From Siphlonurus alternatus (Eukaryota > Arthropoda > Insecta > Ephemeroptera > Siphlonuridae), in assembly GCA_949825025.1 (NCBI GenBank), contig OX463778.1:26345551-26409550 (forward strand): a DNA stretch of 64,000 nt, given 5' to 3'. Positions 1 to 16,373 of this stretch are shown in pieces. The notes under the pieces were generated by a model. The model was not told the DNA's origin. It saw only the letters and a list, made by a program, of their open reading frames with translations, and did not search any database. Position 1 is the first letter of the stretch. Each line of letters opens with the position of its first letter. The position numbers and the translations under genes are program-made.

Positions 1-310
1 CGATTGAATCCGATATCCGATTTGAATCCGAAATCCGTTTTGAATCTAAAATCCGCTTCAAATTCAGAATCCAAAATCCGATTCAAATTCGGAATCCGAT
101 TCAAATTCGTAATCCGATTCGAATTCGGAATCCGAAATCCGATTCAAATTCGGAATCCATTTCAAATTTGGAATCCAAAATCCGATTTGAATCCGATATC
201 CGTTCGCAAAGATCGGATTTTGAATCCGCTTTCTAATAGGAATCCGGAAAACGGATTTTCGGATTTCGGATTTTTTAAAATCCGGAATTCGGATCTCAAA
301 AAAAGCGGAT
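1..310. repeat. AATCCG-rich degenerate minisatellite
   Basis: The first 310 bases are irregular copies of an 18-20 base unit built on AATCCGATTCAAATTCGG, with both AATCCG and its complement CGGATT present. Copies vary in spacing, and the right end (about 240-310) is mostly CGGATTT. The open frames across it on both strands are low-complexity N/P/I/R or S/E/F strings and are not genes. The array is cut by the window edge, so its full length is unknown. Confidence 0.8.
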
Positions 311-672
311 TTCAACAGCACTAGTTTGTACACAATTTTATTTGTCTACAAAATTACATGCATTCAAAATGGAATCAATTTACAGCACTACAAATTATTA
401 GATTGTTGTATTATTTAGATAAAAGAAAAATGTAGCAGCTGAGCACTAGAATATTACAAATATATACATAAAAAAAAGTCAGCAACTTGTATTTTCTTGT
501 TCCTAAGATGTGAATTATTTTTAGATTTTTCTTAACTCTTAACAAAAAAACCTGTGAGTTGTGTGGTACCTTTTTGTGATTAATGCCTGAGTATAAGCAA
601 AGAATACAATGCCTTCATAATAAACCTCCAGTTAACTCTTATCAATTTTACAAAACAATACCTGTGACTTAC
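311..672. other. A/T-rich stretch downstream of the last CTU2 exon found
   Basis: No confident coding sequence. This is where the final CTU2 exon could lie, because the preceding exon ends in a strong GTAAGT donor at 672-667. I looked on the minus strand for an acceptor followed by a frame resembling the CTU2 C-terminus. The only candidate (acceptor near 590) encodes about 15 residues with no resemblance to it. The real last exon is probably left of the window. Confidence 0.5.
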
Positions 673-3600
673 CATACTACTAGCCAGCAGTCTACAGGAA
701 TAGCAGAGCACTGCAAGGACATTTTGTGTCCCCACCTGGCAGTTATCTTGTTTAGGAGTCTGGCACAGACAAGCAGAAGGTGGAGGAGTCTCACAGAGAC
801 CGGCAGGAGGAGCGGAGGAGAGGGACCGAGAGAACTGCGTGGCCTCCATGGCACTGCAAGCCCTCGGGTCTGTGTCCCTGGGAGCCTGGCACAGCGCACA
901 GCTTTCGCCAGGCTGAACCTCCAGCTTGTCACCAGTGCGGTAAACGGTGGGCACTGTGGAGGGGAAGTCTCGTTGCAGTGTCATCACAAAGTCCTCAGCA
1001 AGGCGATGTATGCTGTCATCGGGTTGTGTCTGCAAACATCACCACCATTGTTTTAGCAAGTCAGATCCAAAAGTTCAAATTTGCAATTCTGCTGTGCAAG
1101 CCTGATCTAAATATGTAGTCTAAAACAATAAAAAAAATATATAAAACTTTGAGATCATAAGGAAAATGCAGTACACCTTATCAGAAAGTGCAAAGAGCTG
1201 GTTTTGAAGCTGAAAGACTTATAACTATATTTCCTAAGACTAAATACTGTAACTTCAAAACACCAAATCACCTTTTATCCTTTAAAGGAGGAGAACAGCT
1301 CCGGTCAAACACAAAATTTTAAATTCGTCTTTCTTTTTTAAAACTAGAATATTGTAAAAATAAACATTAAGGTATGATACGTAAACTGACAATGAAAATA
1401 GGAAGGGAGGGGGGTAGCAAAACATTGCTTAGGTTCAAATGATCAATTGTTGTACATTTTTCTTTGAAGATAAAGTTACTAAAATACATATAAATTAAAA
1501 ATTAAACATGAAGTACTGTAGTTTACCTTTTAAAATTAATATTTTACCTCCGATATTTTATCATTTTTGAAAGTTACCGGTATTTGTTTTTCCTTAAAAT
1601 TACAATAAATTGCTAGTATTTTTTAAATCATTCACATGACGGTGTTTAATACGCATCCGTTGATGACTCCTCATAAGAATAACATTATCCGTCGTCAACG
1701 AATCCGTTTTAAACAGTGCCATGTAAACGTAGTGATTGAAAGCTGACTTTTCATCCACAACAGGGACCAGTAAACTTAATTATTATTAGCCTTTTATTAA
1801 ACACAAAAAGAGTACATATAGAATAAAATTAATATAAACTATAAACATAGACATGGTTACAATAGTAGGAAAGTAGAATAGATAAAGAGCAATACAGAAA
1901 TAATGAAGGTAAACGACATAATCAGTGGAATAAAGATATAGATATTAAATTTTTCCGCAAGCTTACTTGAGTGAGGAGAGACGGGAGAGAGGACGGATGC
2001 AGACCATGGAATACATTGAAGAAGGCCACTTCCTTGCAGCTGAAGTCTCTGAGAGGACGCAGGAACACCATTTTGTCCTCTCTGTCATCAACAAACCCCT
2101 GCAAATAAGGAAAAGGCCATTATCAAACTAAACATTACTTGTCAACTGTCATGTGACAATCTTGCAGTGATTGTAAGATTAATAATATGAAACTACAGTA
2201 ATACTGACTGCTGCATGTCATATGTTGCATTTTTTCTTTGATATGGTGTAGGTATTCAGTATTATGCAACAGGGGAAAAAAACAAAAATCAAAATTGAAC
2301 TCTTTTCAGGGACCAAATAGTCTTATCTTTAAGGAGGATTGGAATTAGTACATCTGATCCTTTTATTTTTTTAACAGGATCTTAAAAAAGGGATATAAAT
2401 TCTGTTATTTCTTTCAGAGGATCCGATCATCCGATCCACTTCATTTTTTTTTTTTTTTTTTTTAAAGGTGTACTGAAGGGAACACTTTTTTAATATCATC
2501 TTATCAACAAAAATAAGACCGATTTACTGGTAACAACCATTTTCTTGTTGAGGCCCCCAAATTTGAATTTCAGGGACCAGCGGCTAAAAAGTGAAGTTGT
2601 GACGTATCGGTCTGGCCACACGCGATGTCCAGTAGAAATTTTAGGGCGAGATGAGAGTAGATGCGGCGATACCGGATGTTGGCTGTCATTAAAATAATCA
2701 CAAATTTTCAACGTCTATATGAAATCATCTTTCGTCTTTTTCAACGATTGGGATGAAATCACAATTCAATTCCCTATCTAGCGGTACAAAAATTATTTTT
2801 CTGTGATTAGAACAATTTATAATAAAGTGCAATTGCATGAAAATGCATTGATGCAATTCTCAATCTCAGCTAATATGCATCGCAAAAGAACGAAATTTAT
2901 ACTAATCGATTGAAAATTTTATCATCAGTTACGCACTCTCATTAAAAATTACAAAAATTGATAATTAACAAAAGTTGAAATTTTATATTTTTATTTTATT
3001 GTCAGGAATGTAGTAATATGGGAAAAAAATTGGAGTGGCGATGGTGATGTTAGCCGTCGCCGGAGTCGCCGCGCTTCACCGGAAATCATAAATCTTACTG
3101 GTTTCAATAAAATAATAAAATAAATATATAATTTCAACTTTTGTTAATTATCAATTTTTGTAATTTTTAACGAGAGTGCGTAACTGATGATAAAATTTCC
3201 AATCGATTAGTATAAATTTCATTCTTGTGCGATGCATATTAGCTGAGATTGAGAATTGCATCAATGCATTTTCATGCAATTGCACTTTATTATAAATTGT
3301 TCTAATCACAGAAAAATAATTTTTGTACGCTAGATAGGGAATTGAATTGTGATTTCATCCCAATCGTTGAAAAAGACGAAAGATGATTTCATATAGACGT
3401 TGAAAATTTGTGATTATTTTAATGACAGCCAACATCCGGTATCGCCGCATCTGCTCTCATCTCGCCATAAAATTTCTTCTGGATATCGCGTGTGGCCAGA
3501 CCGATATGTCACAACTTCACTTTTTAGCCGTTGGTCCCTGAAATTCAAATTTGAGGGCCTCAACAAGAAAATGATTTTTACCAGTGAATCAGCCTTACTT

Positions 3601-3729
3601 TTGTTGATAAGATGATATTAAAAAAGTGTTCCCTTCAGTTCACCTTTAAGGGATAACACGAGGATTCTAAATCCGCATCCTATCTTTTTGATTTCTTGAT
3701 TTCTTCATAAAAAAAAAAAATAAGAATAA

Positions 3730-3788
<59 letters not shown>

Positions 3789-5472
3789 CAAAAATTATGT
3801 GCCTCTATTCTCTTCCACTTTCATATCAACAAAAAATCTTGTTTCCGAACCTTGTTCATAAGATAACTACTAGTGACTTGTGTATGTGACATTGCTTAGA
3901 GGTACAAAATAGTTTTAAGTGATAATTTTCCACTTCCGACGAGGACACTCACCGTCTCCAGAGGAACCTGAGCTCCTCGGCCAAGCGAGATGCAGGTGAG
4001 GATTTTTGCCGCCAATGAGGTTGCGTTGTCCCCCAGCAGAATCTTATCAGCTCCCAGACCTCGAGAAGCTGCAGCCAGGACCGAGTGCCTGCACAATTAA
4101 TTTGTTAAACTAAAAAACAAACAACAAAGAAAAGCAAATCAGAATGCAAACCACCTAAATCTATACGACTTCAATCAAAATCAAGGTGGAAAAAACGAGG
4201 AAGAAAACAGTGTTATTTACTTCTCCCCTCCCCTCTCTACTAGAAGTTAAAAAAAGGTCCTTGAATAAATGGAAGGCTTTACCCTCTTCAATATCTTGCA
4301 GCCTCTTCCTCTAGCTTTCAAACTTAATAGGATGAGAAAAGTGTAAAATTAGTTGATTTAGAGGATTCCTTGTGTTTGGGTGTCACTTACATAATTTGCA
4401 TTCTGAGGCAACATTATACTACCCACTTTGTTCAATGTCGTCTTAGACTTACCTGAGTCGCTGCAGCATATCCAGTTTGCTGCTCAGGTCTGGGAGGGCA
4501 TCAAGCAGCGCAGCCACTTTCTCGTCCGACTGAGTCACATTGCCGCTTTCTGTGATTTCTTTTGCCACAACCTCTCCCAGGGTCAGGGGCACCACAAAGG
4601 CCTTCAGACCAGCAGCTCTGGCTTGGGACAGCACAAAGAGGCACTGATCTTCCCTTTGCTGCAAATTCTGGCCAGCCACTGCCCCGTCTGTAAAATAAAA
4701 AATTATGTTAAAATATTAACCTAAATTGCCACACACATTTCAAGATTCAAATGGAAATACAATAATTGGAAATAGGATTATTGTGCTGATTTTGGGATGC
4801 ATGTTGATATCACATGCAACACAAATGAATTACAAGCTGAAACAAAAATTCTCATCAAATCCTTTTTATTTATTGAAGTAAAATCTAGATTTATTAACAT
4901 TTAGTGGCTTAATTAAAAAAAAGTGGTTCCCCAGTGTCATACATTAATTAACTAATTAATGTTGTAATAAGCACTTGCTAAACGACAAATATGAATGAAT
5001 AAATGAATAAATAAATAAACAAACAAACAAACAAACAAACAAACAAACAAACAAACAAACAAACAAACAAACAAATAAGTAAATAAACAAATAAAGGTGA
5101 AAACAGCCGCTACGCTTAGCACTGCCGATTTGGTGCTAAGAAAGTCAGTTGACACACTCGCTCAAATGTTTTCGATCGTGTTTTTTTCGAACAGTTGTTT
5201 GCCTTAGCACACGATTTCAATGCAATTGTTGAAAAATTTTGAATTTCGCGGTTAAAATAATTGACGAGCGCAATTATTTGTGCGCTTAGCACCTTAGCAC
5301 CGAGCTTAGCACCGAGTTTGGCCTCTCCAAACTTCCGACCAATCAGAACGTGTAGAGTGGGCGGCTGTTTTCATCTTAAGTAAATAAGCAAATAAATAAA
5401 TAAATAAATAAATGAACAAACAAACAAGCAAGCAAACAAACAAACAAACAAACAAACAAACAAACAAACAAA

Positions 5473-5507
<35 letters not shown>

Positions 5508-8503
5508 ATTGGTAGGCTTATATCCCCCTCACCATCTACATACAGCACGCTGGGCAGGGCTAGCAGCCGCCTGTGGGCTTGCGAGGGGTCAACAGCTTCC
5601 TGCATCAGCTTAAGCAGGGCCAGACTGCCGGCCCCACCTGAGCATGCTATCACCACCTGCCGATCTTTGCCACTATGCAGTACTCGAGAGCGACCCAGAA
5701 TTCCCCGGAACTTATGAGAGCACAATGCCAGGAAGCACTCCCTGAAACAAACATGTCAAGTCAACATGGAGTAACTGAACCGCTCTCCTCTTTCCCTCTG
5801 TGTTAACAGGTTTGTTTTGCTTATCAAGGGTGAAAGACAGGGGGATGATTTTTCTAGGTTGGACCCCTCAGAGACATAGAGCAACATACATTCAGAGAGT
5901 AGGTGCAAGTACTTCTTGCCTTATGGCACCCCTTAAAAAAATTATGATTATTATATGTACAGTATGTATTACAAATTAGTCCATTTGATGTAGTGACAAA
6001 AAATAACTTTATTGCTTATAACATAATAATAATAATAAAATTAACGCGGCAAATGTGGCTACGCCACGGTGGCTCGCGAAGGGTTTGCTTGTCTCAAAAC
6101 CCTCTTAAACAACTCATAACTCTCCGCTTCAACAACTTCTGCCTTCAGCAAATTCCACTCTCTTACAGTCCTGTTAATGAAGGAATATTTTCCCACATCA
6201 CTTCTACTGCCGACAAAATCCAACTTCCAACTGTGATCACTCCTTCCAATGTAAACACCTCTCTTAATACGAGAGCTCAACTCCCTCCAACCCTCACTAT
6301 TTCTTGTTATTTTATACATAACACCAAGTCTACAATTTCTCCTTCTCTCCTCCAGCAACTCCCACCCTAACTTATCAATCATCGCAGTTACACTCTCAAA
6401 CTCTTTTCTGACCTCCTTTCCATCTCCCACCAACTTCCATCTTCCCATACGCCCCATAACTCTTCTCGCTGCTCTTCTCTGCACCTTCTCCAACTCCTTC
6501 ACCCCAACATTCCTGTATGGATCCCAAACACTGCATCCATACTCAAGCATCGGTCTCACCATGGCTCTATAAGCGCTATCTCTCACGAGCATACTAGCTC
6601 CCTTCAGATTTCTCATAACAAACTCCAAGAACTTTCTACTCTTAGAAGTAACATACTTAATATGTTCATTCCACATCAATTTTCTGTGCAGCACCACACC
6701 CAAATACTTCTACTTCTCAACTTCTTTCAAAACTTCACCCCCCAATATATACTGCAACACCCTCCTTGTCCTTTTCCTGCCAAACACAACCACACAACAC
6801 TTCGCCACATTCAACTTCATCCCATTATCATCAACCCACCCTTGCAAAATATCAAGATCCTGCTGAAGTTCAACAACGTCATCCTCACTTTCCACCTTCC
6901 TATACACAACACTGTCATCTGCAAACAGTCTCACCTTCGACTTCACTCCTCTTGGCAAATCCTCTATATAAATCAGAAATAATAAAGGACCCAAGACACT
7001 GCCCTGGGGAACCCCTGACGATACTCTAACATGGTCTGAAAACGCAGCTCCAACCCTAACTCTCTGCACCCTATCCCTTAGAAAATCCTCAATCAGCGAC
7101 ACCAACGCCTCATCTCCAACGCAGTGCCGAACCTTATTTACCAACTCCCTATGAGGCACCTTATCAAAAGCTTTTTCAAAATCCAGAAAAATCGCATGCA
7201 TCTCTCCCCCAGCATCCAACACATCAGACAACTCCTGCACTAACCCAGCTAACTGTGTTTCACAAGAAAAATGCTTACGAAAACCATGCTGCTGCCCTCC
7301 AAAGAAACTTGATTCCTCCAACTCCTGCATGACAAATTTCACTACAACCTTCTCCAACACCTTTGACACCACCACTTTGCTCCTTATCTGCAAAGCTACA
7401 TGACCCTTGTCATGTTAGTTGTCTGGTTTTGAAGTTGAGGGTCTCAAATGAACTAATGAACCCACATGAACTCCCAAATATAGTTTCAGTATCCCCTTCA
7501 TGAGATCATCGACTCTAATTATGATATTATGCACAGTCCAATGTGGAAAATACAACAGTGAATGAAAACTTCATGTCATGACGACTTACCTACAGTATGC
7601 ATCACTAATTTGGAGTACAACTTGAGCTCTCTGTGTTCGACACTTTCGACATTCAGTACCGGATCTGCAAGAAGATATATAGAGCACAATAAATTATATC
7701 GTATATTATTTTTTCTGACAAGTAAAAAATACAATATAGTACTGTAACTATATATTATTCACTACTACTGGATTATTCTACACCTTTGTCCAAGTTGTTG
7801 AAGCTATAAGCTGCAGCTCTAAGAGGCAAAGATTGATCCGATTTTCAATTTTGGGAGCTAAAGACAAGACGAGCAACTGCTCTTGCCATCCCAAGAAATT
7901 TCAAGTTCATAAATTGATTTTTAATGGAATACAGTACATGACATTATTAATTAATAAAATCACCTAAAAATATATATAATAGCAACATAACTACAATACA
8001 CATTATTGATAATGCCATATATAGCAAATCTAGCTAACAGCAATGAAATGACGAGAACTGGCAAAGCGGACTAACAGAAATTGCCGGCCATATTACCATA
8101 TATTGTGTGGCAATTGCACTTTGCATCATTCGCTGTTTGTCAGAATTGCTACAACACCATCGATATGCATACAGTACAGTATGCATATATGCATATTACA
8201 CATAGCTATAGCAGCTATATAGTGTAATGCATAAATAAAGAAAACTTAGGAAAAGTGGTCTTGACAACAAAACGAGCTTTTCTCAAATTTTAACAAGTCA
8301 CAAGTCCAATAAAAACAAAATTCAGTGTATGCTGCAAACAATGTGTAGATTTTTTTTTTTTTTTCCTTCCATTCTGGGGTGCAGATTGATGCACCCGGAT
8401 TCGCCCTTGCTAGCGCCATGAGGTTAGGTTATTAATTACATGCATATCATATGTATACAGTACTGTAAAAGTGGTATAAGCAACATTATACTTACACTGG
8501 CAT
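673..8503 (-). CDS. CTU2: Cytoplasmic tRNA 2-thiolation protein 2 (CTU2/NCS2), C-terminus missing
   Basis: Partner of the CTU1 thiolase in the URM1 pathway, which makes the 2-thio group on wobble U34 of cytosolic Lys, Glu and Gln tRNAs. Seven coding exons join in phase: 8503-8496, 7664-7590, 5741-5533, 4687-4453, 4088-3953, 2098-1967 and 1029-673, giving 384 codons. Visible landmarks are CxxC pairs at residues 8-11 and 27-30, the PP-loop-like SGGAGS at 62-67, a LGRGA block at the end of exon 5, the RPLRDFSCKEVAFFN block, FPSTVPTVYRT, and C-terminal CxxC pairs at 309-312 and 374-377 (CYSC). Order and spacing match human CTU2 as I remember it. Exon 1 contributes only eight coding bases; I chose this ATG because it joins exon 2 in frame across a GTAAGT donor. 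The ORF runs past the last donor for 30 unrelated residues, so one more exon is expected. Identification is secure; the start is probable. Confidence 0.93.
1636..1735. repeat. Short imperfect inverted repeat (MITE-like), CTU2 intron 6
   Basis: The left half, around GTTTAATACGCATCCGTTGA, is mirrored on the right as TCAACGAATCCGTTTTAAAC, with a short asymmetric centre. Similar wording (ATGCGTATTCAAC, AATACGGATC) recurs at 32030-32250. This suggests a dispersed family, but the match is loose. Confidence 0.45.
2462..3651. mobile_element. 1.19-kb foldback element in CTU2 intron 6 (2099-3952 intron)
   Basis: Two arms of about 540 bp, roughly 2462-3003 and 3105-3651, are near-identical reverse complements. 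The outer end reads AAGGTGTACTGAAGGGAACA on the left and mirrors GTTCCCTTCAGTTCACCTT on the right, with few differences. The 100-bp spacer (3004-3104) is locally G+C-rich (GCCGTCGCCGGAGTCGCCGC) and unlike the arms. A 71-codon open frame occurs in both arms because they are mirror copies; it resembles no family I know and is probably chance. The element fits a nonautonomous foldback DNA transposon; no transposase is visible. Confidence 0.85.
3730..3788. repeat. (AAAT)n microsatellite
   Basis: About 14 tandem copies of AAAT/AATA, just outside the right end of the foldback element. Confidence 0.95.
4993..5515. repeat. Composite AAAT/AAAC tetranucleotide array split by an insertion
   Basis: The left part (4993-5094) runs AAAT units, then AAAC units, then AAAT. 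The right part (5380-5515) repeats the same order. The 5096-5376 element sits between them. The matching halves suggest either that one array was split by insertion or that the insertion carried its own array. Lies in CTU2 intron 3. The repetitive cysteine-, leucine- and phenylalanine-rich frames here are artefacts. Confidence 0.85.
5096..5376. mobile_element. MITE-like element with inverted ends
   Basis: The ends are inverted: AGGTGAAAACAGCCGC on the left and GCGGCTGTTTTCATCT on the right. The interior repeats the words CTTAGCAC and TTAGCACCGAG and has no ORF. It interrupts a tetranucleotide array inside a CTU2 intron. Terminal repeats of about 15 bp and a length of 281 bp fit a MITE; the superfamily is unclear. 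Confidence 0.6.
6010..7395 (-). mobile_element. 5'-truncated non-LTR retrotransposon (Jockey/CR1-like RT), inactive
   Basis: A minus-strand frame of about 440 codons encodes most of a reverse transcriptase and the connection region after it. Visible RT motifs in order are FLDFEKAFDK, SSGVPQGSVLGPLLF and RLFADDSVVY (the catalytic F/YADD box), followed by the typical C-terminal block with LEYGCSVWDP. A single in-frame TAG at 6709-6707 interrupts the frame just after the palm; both halves are otherwise in register. The endonuclease domain and 5' end are missing, as expected from incomplete target-primed insertion. The 3' end runs into a TAA/ATT repeat near 6012-6035. It sits in CTU2 intron 2 in the same orientation as the gene. 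Jockey/CR1 placement is from motif style only. Confidence 0.88.
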
Positions 8504-9245
8504 CTTTGGTCTCGACTCGAGATAATTATTTCCATCATCACCATTTGAGTTGCACATTATTGTCTTATGAAAGCTCCTTATATTACGGTATGATACCAAC
8601 AAGTTCTCTGCAGGCGGGATATTATGCAATCAAATGCATACACGGCGGACACGGCTTCGCACTTCGCAGGCCTTCTGATCGAGCCTGTATCATGTGATCG
8701 AGCAACTAAAAAACTGGTCGTTGGTTTATTTCTTTTAATTTGTTAACAATTTTATATGGTTTTAAACTTTAATTAATATAATATCATAAATGTTCTTTTT
8801 CGAAACTGTCAAAAAAATAGAGGCAATAATAAAAACGTGATGACAAGCGACAAGCGTGACATGTCAGCTGATGACCCGGATGACCGTGTTAACTGTTGCC
8901 AAGCCGAGTAATTTTAAAGTTTTAATTAACAGAAGTTACAAGTTACAAAATTTGTTGCAAAATCAGTTAATTCAGTGAAAATAGCAATAAATTCAAATAA
9001 ATTGTGCACTTAATATTTATGCTAACCTTGCAAAAAAATATATATGCATATTTTTTTTACTACAGACAGTCGAACGCTGGCATCACTGTTAACACTGTTT
9101 TGTCATTTGTATCTTTATCCTTTGACTCTTCAACTTATGCAAATTGCAGCACATGCTGAAGAGCGGCTAAAAGGCTAGATTCCTTTAGAAATCTTTAATT
9201 TACGCGTACGTAAGCATTTTGCGGGTTGATTAGTGGAACGCCGAC
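8504..9245. promoter_or_regulatory. Shared intergenic region between divergent CTU2 and PCYT2
   Basis: These 742 bp separate the two proposed start codons, which point away from each other, so both core promoters and 5' UTRs probably lie here or overlap it. I see no clear TATA box at a sensible distance from either start. The part next to CTU2 (8600-8700) is more G+C-rich (CACGGCGGACACGGCTTCGC). The rest is A/T-rich without an obvious repeat. Function is inferred from gene arrangement. Confidence 0.5.
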
Positions 9246-12981
<3,736 letters not shown>

Positions 12982-15060
12982 ATCAAATGGCCACTAACTT
13001 TTATCTTGATGAGGTTTCGAAACAATTTCAAAGAAAATAATGTGATGTCTTTTTTTTTTTTTTTTCATGTCTTTTTAAAGCCATACACAATTTTGTCTCC
13101 CCTTAATATTGTAATAGAGTAATTTATAGTCTCACGTGATCTCTGCAACGTACACAAGTTTTATATCTTTTGCAAAATGTTTTTAATTTTAACTCCTATT
13201 TTCCGTGCTATGTTTTTTACTTGGGAATATTTTAAGTACTTAATTAAAAAAGTACTTAAAATTTATAGTCATGAGAGCCATTATATTATTAAGAATTGTT
13301 TTGTTAAGTATATAATTATATGATATATAAATACTCTGTAAATGGTAGCTAGGTATTATGGCCACATTCCTAAATTATAATGTAATGCCAATATGGGTTG
13401 CTCTGTTGATATTCTTCATGAATGCTAAAGCAATAACTTTTTTCCTCTTCTTTAAGTTCTTTGAAAAATAATGAACAGGCCTAGTCCAATTACAATGTAG
13501 AGTAGAGCCAAAGGAGAAAAAATAACAACATGCCACTGAGAGTGTTAGCAAGCTACTGGAGAGCAAAGTAGAGCTTGTTTAGTCAGAGGAAGAGTTAACC
13601 ACATGTACATATTATGTGAGCTCCTCCCATTTGTCTCTTTTTGCTACCAGCGAAGTTCTTCCCATTGATATATCACTAGATACAAATTATTGTGATGAAA
13701 TTAAAATAAACATACTCGTATTTATTAATAACTAAAAATGGAAAATCAAGTAACCAGAATTAAACCAGAGTTGACCTTATTTTCACTTGATGCCTATTTT
13801 TCAGAAAATAACTTTTATCAATATATTAACAGCGGCCACCTGAGATGGATTGTATACATCTAAAATACTACTACAATTGTGTTTAAATTGTTTTCATGTT
13901 GAGTAGTGTGGAACTGTTTTTATAACATAAATTGATGCTCACAGATCTCAGTGGGGTGGTTACTATGGGGCATCATGCTACGATTCATCATAGAACATGC
14001 TATAACCAGTCCAATGAAAGCAAGTCGTCATCCCGAGTCTATTGGTCTGGCTATGAAACACTACAATGACTCCATACCACGGTAGATAATTAATGTTCTA
14101 AATACACCACACTAACCAACCACTGGTTGTCCATCATAATTGTTAAAAAATTCCACCTTAACTGGGTTTAAATGCTGAAACCTCCCATGCAGGGTTCAGA
14201 AGCAGAACAAGGTATTGGAATCGCCAAACACATACAGTACAGCTTCCAAATTTGTAATATTAAATATATACATTCTTATCTTCCTTACCTTTGGTTTAAG
14301 TGTGCAAAGTTACCTTGCAAATGTTAAACTTGCATGCAACGAGGTATGAGAGATGTTTTTTTTAACGCACAGTTGCAAAGTTACTCGTCATTAAGTTATA
14401 GATAAATATTGTAAGTTATAAATGTTTTATCCCTCTTTTGTGCATGCCCAAGAATGTTGTAGCTGCAAAATGTGGCCACAATATATATTGCCTTTTTTCA
14501 CCTTTCGGCATGAGCAGTGCTCATTATTATTAATAATTATTTGCTGTTAAATAGTTTTTTTTGTAGTTCTGCTAATAAAATAATAAATTATATTTTTTAT
14601 ATCATTATTGTATAATAGTAAAACCTTAATTAATTTTACTAACTTTTAATTTTGCGAAATACACGGAAAATAATATCAATCAGTCCTGAACATTTAGAAT
14701 AAATCATGATAGAAAAATGCATTTTTTTTTTTTAATTTATTAAATTTTATTAAATTTGTTTATTCGGAAAAAAACATGTGACATTTTATACATATAAACA
14801 TATAAAATTGTATAATACACCCAAAGAGTTTGGAAAACTCTTAAAAAATTTGTTCTTACAATGTTAATTAAAGTATTATATAATATATAATGGTCCCCAG
14901 AGCATATTTATTCCTCAAATTTACAAAGCAATTCTTATAATGTTAAAACTCAGCAACGAAAATTTGTGCGCATAAATCGTAACTTTTGAATTTTATAAAA
15001 TTCACCGTCTGTGACGATCGAGATTTTTTTCGTAAATCGATCGTAACGTCAAAACATGGG

Positions 15061-15068
<8 letters not shown>

Positions 15069-15130
<62 letters not shown>
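15069..15130. repeat. (TA)n tract
   Basis: About 31 uninterrupted TA dinucleotides. Confidence 0.97.
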
Positions 15131-15133
<3 letters not shown>

Positions 15134-16373
15134 GATTACAAAAATTGGTGAAGTAGATGGACTCTTTGCTTTAAAAGGTTGTATAATAATATACAAGTCA
15201 TGGTGTATGTATTATTATGCTGGCCGTCTCTCGTCTCTGAGATCGATAAGCGAATCATCGCATCGTTAATACGAGAAAATTTAATGTTATAACTTTGTAT
15301 GTTTATATAATCACAATTGCCTCCAGTTGTTAATATCACTTACTTTCATCCGGTTATATCCGCGCGGCGCGCGGTAAGACAGCTTAGCGCTAGACGGGAT
15401 GTACTGTAATATATCATGAAGAAACTTCTTCCATGGCACTGAACTATACTGTATAACTTTCCATATGTACGTTTAAGTTAATGGAACTTCAGCTTTCTTG
15501 GATGACAGAACTGCATGGTAATATAAAAAGCCCCGTCAAACCCGTCACGTTATAATTTGATTACAATATAGTAAAGTTACAAGGAATAAAATGATTCATC
15601 ATGTCAGAAACGTCAAATTATTATTTAAACGATAAACGAGTTTAATTTAACTTTAATTTAATTTTATCAGCGCTCCCGAATCTTTTAAAATTTGCTTGTA
15701 TGATAATGCTTACGAAGACAAATCGTATGTAATAAATATAAAAATGTAATATATATAAGCTTCATATTATACATGCCTTGCCAACATTTTAACTTGTTTT
15801 TATTCTTCATGTTATTTAATTAATTTCTTTAATAATTTTGCTTTATAAACTTTTTAAAATATTTAGATTGTATAATGTCTGCTTTTGCACCAGAAAGTTC
15901 CCTTCACTATAAATGCTGTCAATTTTCCAATTTGAGGGGTGCGTACTATACACAGGAAAAAATTATATTTTTTTTATTTTTTTAAAATATAATACTTTAT
16001 TCAGAATTCAACAAATATTGTCACAACCGTACATAATTATCTTACAAAAGGTTTAAAATCTATAATAAAACAATCACGTCTATCATATTTTAGGTAACGT
16101 ACGTACGTCTTTCGATCATCTGCACGTACCTAGAAAACTAAATAATATAATACTAGTGCTAATAGTATGCTTTATGTTTTATGTATGCAAAATTTCAATT
16201 TTCTAGCTGCGACTTCTCACGCCGAAAATTTATCGTACGATCGGAACACCATTTCTCATGGTCCTGTCTGTATATTAGTGTATATATATATATTTAATAT
16301 TTTACATAGTCTAAATTATATAAATATTAATACGAGAATTAAAATAATTGACAATATTGTAAATCATTATAAT

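Noticed and set aside
2496..3615. Two 71-codon frames with nearly the same protein, facing each other
   Set aside because: They are the same stretch in the two arms of a foldback element; no family similarity and no start context.
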